From Paramecium octaurelia (Eukaryota > Ciliophora > Oligohymenophorea > Peniculida > Parameciidae), in contig CAJJDP010000027.1 of assembly GCA_905182995.1 (NCBI GenBank), positions 370,066-434,065 of the forward strand: DNA of 64,000 bases, given 5' to 3'. The position numbers and the translations under genes are program-made. Positions 58,390-64,000 of the stretch are shown piece by piece (the first letter of the stretch is position 1; the number at the start of each line of letters is the position of its first letter). The notes under the pieces were generated by a model, which was given only the letters and a program-made list of their open reading frames with translations, ran no database searches and was not told where the DNA came from.

Positions 58390-59405
58390 ATGATAAATCG
58401 TATATTATTATAAACATGGAGCAGATTGGCATTTCAGACAAGGTACTTCAATGCTTAGGCACCTGCAACTTAGAGTGAAAAATTGTTGTAATTCACTGAT
58501 GCATTGACTAAATAATAATTGAAAGATACTAAATAATAGGTCTCATAGGGAAGATCTTGGAAGATAGAGGAATTGCGATTGAAATCAACAGAAGATTTAA
58601 CAAAATTGTGGTACTTTTTTTGAAATTAATGATTGAAGGTATGTAATGTTGAAGGAAAAGAATTTATTATTATCAGATGGCATTTTTTTCAAAAAGGTGG
58701 TAGGTGTCAAAGGTAGGATGGGAAAACTTGTCCAACTCAAAATATCTATGGCCAGATTAAAGACTGTTGTATAGGAGAGAGAAAAAGTCAGACAAAAGTA
58801 TAGAAAATAATTGGAAGATGAGTATGTCAAATAAAAGACAGAATAATATTTGGCTTAGGTAAGTTATTGATATATTTGCAGCAATAAGAAATTAGCAAAT
58901 CAGAAATTGAAGTTCCAGAAATAACCCCTAATCTTTTAAGAGCCAAAGTCAGAGATCTTAAATTAGGAAAAGATGATGTCTCCTATATTGAAGAAGCATT
59001 AAGAATCAAACATAAGAAAGAAGATTATAAATAGTATTTAAGAGAGAAATATGATTATAAAAATAAGCCAATTGTCAGGTTGGGAGAGAGTCTTCCAGAG
59101 GGAAAGACAGAGGTAAACACTCTTTTAATAATATTGAGGATTAAGTCATTAGATAATTTAAGTCTTCAGTACAGGAATAAATAGAGACTGCTAAACCAAT
59201 ACCTTAAGATGAAATCTTGAGATCACATGTCAAAAATTGGTTCATGTTGGGTCCAAAATAAAAGAGAGTCATCGTGAATTTCTTATAAGCAAGAAGAGCC
59301 AGAGAATCTAAATCACTATTTTTAAGAGAATTAGACTTATTAGGATAGAAGATTAGACATGATTTGCAATAATACCAATAATAAAAATAAGCATAGTAGT
59401 AATGA
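58390..59405 (+). CDS. MRPL47: Mitochondrial ribosomal protein uL29m (MRPL47)
   Basis: Large-subunit mitoribosome protein. It starts MINRILLQTWSRLAFQTRYF, a clear presequence. The core begins GRSWKIEELRLKSTEDLTKL; a 28-nt intron then restores WYVMLKEKNLLLSDG, the family's KLWYxLLKERN motif. VQLKISMARLKTVVQEREK follows, the second helix of uL29. Two further introns (about 30 and 26 nt) precede a long ciliate-type extension with HVKNWFMLGPKQKRVIVNF and a Q-rich end. About 310 residues, longer than human MRPL47, as mitoribosome proteins of ciliates often are. Confidence 0.85.
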
Positions 59406-59480
59406 TATAATATATAATGAGTATTAAAGAATTTATCAAACAAAATATGATCTTTTAATATAAATATTTCATTTTTTCTT

Positions 59481-60347
59481 ATGAAAAAAGGAAAAAAATA
59501 AAAAGATTCACTTAAGAAGAAAGAAGAACAAATTGAAAATTTTTGGAAGGCCTAAAAACTAGATCTTAACTTTTTAGAAGGGTTGAACCTCATGAACGAA
59601 TTATACCCACAAAATAAACAGATATTTGTGAATGAAATAATGAATATAGAAAAAAGAAATTCAAAAGTCAGATGTGTAAAGAAAAGAAATAACAATGCTC
59701 CATTAATTGATTGTAGAACAAAAGAGGAACCTCAAAAAATTATTGAACCTATTAATAATCAATAAATCGAAATTGAGAAAATATCACAAGTAATTGAGCC
59801 AATTGCCATAGAAGTTAGTAACAACAATGCGGTTATTGTGATTAGTTCTGATGAATCTGTAATATGCCTAAATGATGTCGAAGATCAACTTTTAGATGAT
59901 TATTTATCATGTCATGATGACTAGTAATCTAAGACCTAAGCTTAACCACAAATCTATTAGAGAGCCAGACAACCACCTTAAATACCTAGATATTTATAAT
60001 ATGAACCAGAGAAATCAAGTTCTTCTTCAATAAATCTTAGTTAGCCATTATCAGCGAGCTTAGTATTTAAGTTCATGAATGATGAGTATGATTTCCAAAG
60101 AAACTTTGATGAATGGAGCTTAAGCAGTTTGGAATCTAAAACTCCACCAATTAAAAATAATCAACATTACAATACATTTTTAGAATTGTAAAAGTATTTC
60201 TCATCAATTACCGATTATTAATATGAGGCTTTATTATTAGCATATAATAATGATTATAAACTTGTGCTGAGGATCTTAGAAGTTGATTAAAAGTAAATAC
60301 AAAGATTATTGGATAAAAATAAAAATAGAAAAAGAGTGAAAAAATGA
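59481..60347 (+). CDS. Lys/Gln-rich protein with SUMO-interaction-like motif
   Basis: About 288 residues in one frame from MKKGKKQKDSLKKKEEQIE. A basic head is followed by a central segment NNAVIVISSDESVICLND. VIVISSDES fits a SUMO-interacting motif: a hydrophobic core V-I-V-I followed by Ser and acidic residues. A Ser/Pro/Gln-rich stretch (EPEKSSSSSINLSQPLS) and a helical C-terminus (YEALLLAYNNDYKLVLRIL) follow, ending KNRKRVKK, a basic tail that could be a nuclear signal. No enzyme domain is visible. A nuclear SUMO-linked role is inference. It lies 75 bases after uL29m on the same strand. Confidence 0.62.
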
Positions 60348-60416
60348 TTCATTTATAATATTCTTTGTATTTATATTATAATTTTTTACTTTAGCAAGTT
60401 AAATTATAAAATATTT

Positions 60417-60797
60417 ATGAATTTTAAAATCCTATTACTTTTCATAAATATAAAAATATAATTAGCAGTTTTTTTTGCGTTTATTTGCATAAGTCTTATT
60501 TTAAGAAAAATTGAAACTAAAAATTCCAGCATCTTTAAAGAATATAAATATGTTTTTAAGAATTATATATTATCTGAATAAGATGAATGGAATAATTATT
60601 TAAGCAAGGTATTCGATGTCAAATTTAAATAAAAACTGCATACATTATTTGATATATAATCATTTCTGTTAATAAAATATTAAAACATTTTCAATTTAGG
60701 GTTAATTGATAAAAAGAAAGAGATTCTGTTGATAATTTATTTTACAATTCCAAAAAATAAGTATCAGGAACTATTTTCTATTTAAGATCCCAATTGA
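60417..60797 (+). CDS. Possible small membrane-anchored protein
   Basis: A 126-codon frame starting MNFKILLLFINIKIQLAVFF, which would be a signal anchor, followed by a charged region (SEQDEWNNYLSKVFDVKFKQ). It overlaps the 3' end of the minus-strand gene at 60691 by about 107 bases, so at least one of the two calls may be wrong near the edge. No family. Chance frames of this length are possible when only TGA stops. Confidence 0.33.
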
Positions 60798-61795
60798 ATA
60801 TCCAAAATTAAGACTTACAGAGTTACATATTGATCTAGTATTTGGTCGATTTCTTATTATCATTCTAATTTGAATAACACAAATGTCTTGTCAGTAGTTG
60901 TAGTTATCCTCTCCTTTCTCTATACACTTTGACTATTGGATTGCTAATAGACCCCAACCCACTTTCCAATTACACATTTTCTAAACTGTCTTACTTATTG
61001 AGCACAATATCATTCTTTTTAGTTTAGCTAAGCCAAATCTCGACCCAACATTTCCACATTATTTAAGGTTGTAGTTCCTCATCTACTTATTTTTCAAATT
61101 TCTCAACTATTGTTTATTCCGTTTCTAATTTTTAAGGAATAAATTACTTATAAGTTTACCATTGCTTTGATCAACTACAAATTTCACTTTAATTCCATTT
61201 GATATTTTCGTCGAAGTAAAATGAATCTGATTTGACTTTGTTATCCAACTTAATGAGTACTCAATAGGGCAGGTGATTACAGATTCATTATTTTGTTCAG
61301 AGAACTTAGATTCCCCTTCTGATATGATCTTAGATAAAATGACAAATTAACTTTTATTTATGAGTGAGTCCATAATTACACTTCTCCCTTGGCAGGCCAA
61401 AAAAAATTGTTTTATTGTGATTGCTATTATCCCATTTTAATTATAGTTTATAATTCAATCTCATTTAAAAAGTGGAACTCAAATAAATTTGATGAGATCT
61501 CAGTAAAATCCACTTCATTCAACAATTATTAATTCTTTCTTACTAATTTTTCAATATAAAAAAAGAAACCCAATCGTAAATTCTATCAATGAGCAGAAAT
61601 TCCTTTAAAGAAATTGAATAGAATATTTAAAAACTCATTATGGCAATTAAATCCTTTCTATTTTATTATGAAATAACGAGATAGCAAATTAAAATCAATT
61701 TGCAATCCTTTTAAGATAACATATCCTTTTAAATTTTCTTTAAATTTTAGAATTACTGGTGCAATTGCAGAAAAGAAAATTTTGAGCTCTACCAT
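60691..61795 (-). CDS. Unknown protein, several introns
   Basis: A minus-strand reading of about 320 residues from MVELKIFFSAIAP, joined across about five short introns (19, 35, 29 and 35 nt among them, two at the upper size limit). Protein-like stretches include NEVDFTEISSNLFEFHFLNE, VITCPIEYSLSWITKSNQIH, KFEKQVDEELQPQIMWKCW, and GSISNPIVKVYRERRGQLQ. It ends SLSFYQLTLN. No family is recognised. The exon structure is my best fit and may be wrong in places; coding character is supported by several adjoining frames that switch exactly at GT...AG pairs. Confidence 0.5.
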
Positions 61796-62148
61796 TATAT
61801 TGTATTAATGAACTGATCATAATTAAATATAAATTGATAATGAGTGAAATTGAGATGCAAAACTTTCCGGAATTTTCCATAATAGATTTTTTCAATAGTA
61901 ATTATCTTTAGATCAGCAATATTTTAAAGAATAAAATCTATTCATATACGTTTTCCTTAGTCAAACACAAATTTTAAAGTAGCATTTATATTGACATTAT
62001 AACAACTTAGTTGATTTAGTAATATTAATGGAAATCCTATGATAGTAAAAACAAATATTAATGAATTCCAGATAATCCAAATAACTTAATAATTATGGAT
62101 ACTTGTGAATGTTAATAAATAATTAGAAATACACACAATAAAATCTAA

Positions 62149-62925
62149 TCAATTTTGTTTTTTGGAGGAGATGAGGCAAGGGAGGGAGGATCTTTTAATT
62201 TACATATTTTTCATTTACAGATCGATACACTCTTCATTTATTAACCATGCATCATCATAACTGAATTATTTACTTTTAATTACAAGATCAGGGAATTAAT
62301 GGTCTTAATGATTGAGGTTCTCAGGTTGTAAATCCAGCCATTATACTTATTTTTTATTTTTGAAATCTTTGTTATTTATTCTTTATTCAATTGTAGTTTT
62401 TTCAGTCTTGACTTATTACGATATACTTTTCTGAGTCTTTTCATCTTAATTAGCTACTTTAATTGTGTAGAATGAATGAAAATTGTCGATGTCTCTAACT
62501 GACTGAAACTTTTGATTAAGCTCAAGGTTATTTATTGGTATATTGAAAATCCAGAGCACTATATCTGAACATCTTGGCTCCTTAACATAACTTTCATATG
62601 TATTTTCAAAATGATAAAGCTAAAATTTCTGAAATTTCACGATCAGTTCAATTTCACTCTCTGAATTTTGTACACACGAATGATAGACATTGTTAAAATA
62701 TACCCCACATTTTGGTTTTTTTTTATGTTAATCAAATTATTTAGAGGGCCATTTGAAACAATTACTATAATAGACAAGCATTCCATTATTTTAGAGTGAT
62801 ATCATTCTTGAATTGTGAAATAGAAAACTATTATTCAGTTTTTTGGCTTTTATTATTTTCCCTTACAAAAATGACTCAATTTTTAACTATTTTTTGCCTT
62901 TGTGGGATTAAAACTCGTTGTGCAT
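62149..62925 (-). CDS. Unknown protein
   Basis: One uninterrupted frame of about 258 residues from MHNEFQSHKGKKQLKIESF to TGA 62149. It has hydrophobic/beta-like stretches with scattered Cys (KCGVYFNNVYHSC, EPRCSDIVLWIFNIPINNLE) and a Lys/Gln-rich middle (KTQKSISQQVKTEKTT), ending with SYDDAWLINEECIDL. No introns were needed. No family is recognised. It is on the same strand as the gene at 60691, about 350 bases upstream. Confidence 0.5.
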
Positions 62926-63420
62926 AATAAAAATAATATCATTTTACAAAAAAAAATCGTTTATTTATCTATTACTCAATCTTTAGCTTCGTTTCTTTTA
63001 CTTGCGATATTCAAAAAGTGGAACTACATAGTTTTCTATAAGATGAAGATGAATAAATAGAAAAAAAATAATGTAGACTAGCTCTAAATTGATAAAAATA
63101 ATAAAGTTTAACTTTACTTCTCAATAGCTTTCTAATGAAAGGTATAGTTATTTTGATATTTAAGTTTGCAATTAAGCATAAAAAATTAAGTTGGTTTTGA
63201 TAAATAGCATCCACATAAATAAATTAAATATCATAAAATAAGAATAATAATTATTAAATTTTATATAATTTTTTTAAGTTAATTTGAAATTAATATCGAT
63301 AAGTGCAATCCTACAAAATACGATTATAACTAATTCGTTGAATTACAACTTGAGTTAGTGTTGATAAAATAAATATATTTATAAAAATAATAAAAGACAA
63401 ATCTATTATATATAAATACA
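62926..63420. other. AT-rich intergenic stretch
   Basis: About 495 bases with homopolymer A and T runs. Short minus-strand frames here (63011-63214) lack protein-like composition. No gene is supported. Confidence 0.45.
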
Positions 63421-63636
63421 ATGTTGAATAAGGAAACATTGTAGCATAAGAGAGAGATTAAAGATATTATAGACAATAGAATATAAATTGAAAGAAAAGG
63501 AAATAGATTATTACCATCTTTTTAACGAGGTTATTTATAAAGCTCGATAAAAAAGTAAATTTATATTATTCTCATACTAAAAGTATAACCAGGCTAGTTG
63601 GATAGTGGTGAATTCCTCAGCTAAAAACAAAATTGA
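63421..63636 (+). CDS. Possible small basic protein
   Basis: A 71-codon frame starting MLNKETLQHKREIKDIIDN, basic and helical at first (RIQIERKGNRLLPSFQ), ending at TGA 63634-63636. A GTA...AAG intron may lie near 63556, after which another frame (ASWIVVNSSAKNKIDRCG) also looks coding, so the 3' half is unsure. No family. Confidence 0.3.
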
Positions 63637-63838
63637 TAGATGTGGATTAATATAATAATAAAAATGATGTGGTATCAAATATTGAGTAGGTAAGATTAAA
63701 ATGAATTTTTATTATATCTTAAGAGAAAATTGCAATATAATTTAATTTTTCAAAATTTAATATTCTTATCTTGAGATAATTAAAGTAAAATATAAGTTTA
63801 AATCTTCTAGATTATATACAGTGATTTCAATATTAAAA

Positions 63839-64000
63839 ATGCTTATAAAAGTAGTATTATACTTGATAGTTGTTTCTAATTCGTTATGCATGGTTTGCAA
63901 TTACTTCCCCATGGATCCCATAGCATGTATAAGCAAAACCGAAGGCATAATGTGTAAATTCCTCAATTAATCACTTAGGTCAATTTAGTGTTTTTGACAA
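63839..64000 (+). CDS. Secreted or surface Cys-rich protein, N-terminal part
   Basis: The frame starts MLIKVVLYLIVVSNSLC, a typical signal peptide, followed by closely spaced cysteines in CNYFPMDPIACIS and GIMCKFLNQ. An in-frame TGA falls just before the window edge, near an AG that could end a small intron, so the gene may continue beyond 64000. Ciliate surface and extruded proteins often have this Cys-rich form, but the fragment is too short to assign. Confidence 0.45.

Noticed and set aside
1-64000. Very many TAA and TAG codons inside apparent genes, as in a region full of pseudogenes
   Set aside because: Conserved genes (RPA1, COPA, GS, IscU) read through these codons as Gln in frame and stop only at TGA, so this is the ciliate code, not decay.
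1-64000. tRNA genes, CRISPR arrays, IS elements or telomere repeats
   Set aside because: I found no tRNA T-arm-like motif in a suitable context, no spaced short repeats, no transposase motifs and no telomeric repeat tracts.

Overview
This window looks like ciliate macronuclear DNA, most likely Paramecium. TAA and TAG read as glutamine inside every conserved gene and only TGA ends them. Base composition is strongly AT-rich. Introns are tiny (about 20-35 nt, GT...AG, usually ending TAG or CAG/AAG), and genes sit tens of bases apart on both strands. All gene calls use that code and remove such introns by hand, so exon edges are hand-read. No species name can be proven from the sequence alone.

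Layout. 0-7 kb: minus-strand genes for an unknown protein (cut by the window edge), a small unknown protein, replication protein A large subunit, an ERI1-like exonuclease fold with lost catalytic residues, and a primase-only relative of the mitochondrial Twinkle helicase. 7-16.7 kb: ribosomal stalk protein P1, a two-membrane-span protein, a coiled-coil protein, an EF-hand protein, ribosomal protein eL8, a SANT/Myb protein and a long coiled coil. 16.7-25 kb: another member of the two-span family and the COPI alpha subunit. 25.6-36.5 kb: IscU, a dual-specificity phosphatase fold without its cysteine, a coiled coil, katanin p80, cytoplasmic dynein intermediate chain and an F-BAR-like protein. 36.6-43 kb: two more two-span paralogues around a probably myristoylated EF-hand protein, then a MYCBP homologue. 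43-55 kb: two Q-rich proteins, NDUFS6, a fused fatty acyl-CoA reductase/acyltransferase, glutamine synthetase and two tandem MFSD1-like transporters. 55-64 kb: a decayed RRM gene, a RimK-like ATP-grasp ligase, mitochondrial uL29m, a SUMO-interacting-motif protein and several poorly conserved genes.

Assembly. Three single N bases (12842, 18342, 20958) each lie between two copies of a 1.44-1.50 kb block that look identical. These are best explained as unmerged overlapping contig ends, so about 4.4 kb of the window is redundant and the repeated eL8, EF-hand, two-span and COPA pieces are not extra genes. Real sequence is about 59.6 kb.

Themes. Most genes are housekeeping: DNA replication, translation, mitochondrial function, vesicle coat, and microtubule severing and transport. 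The least explained content is a four-member two-span membrane protein family with a shared ectodomain signature, plus three enzyme folds that have lost or shed activity: the ERI1-like protein, the phosphatase, and the primase without a helicase.
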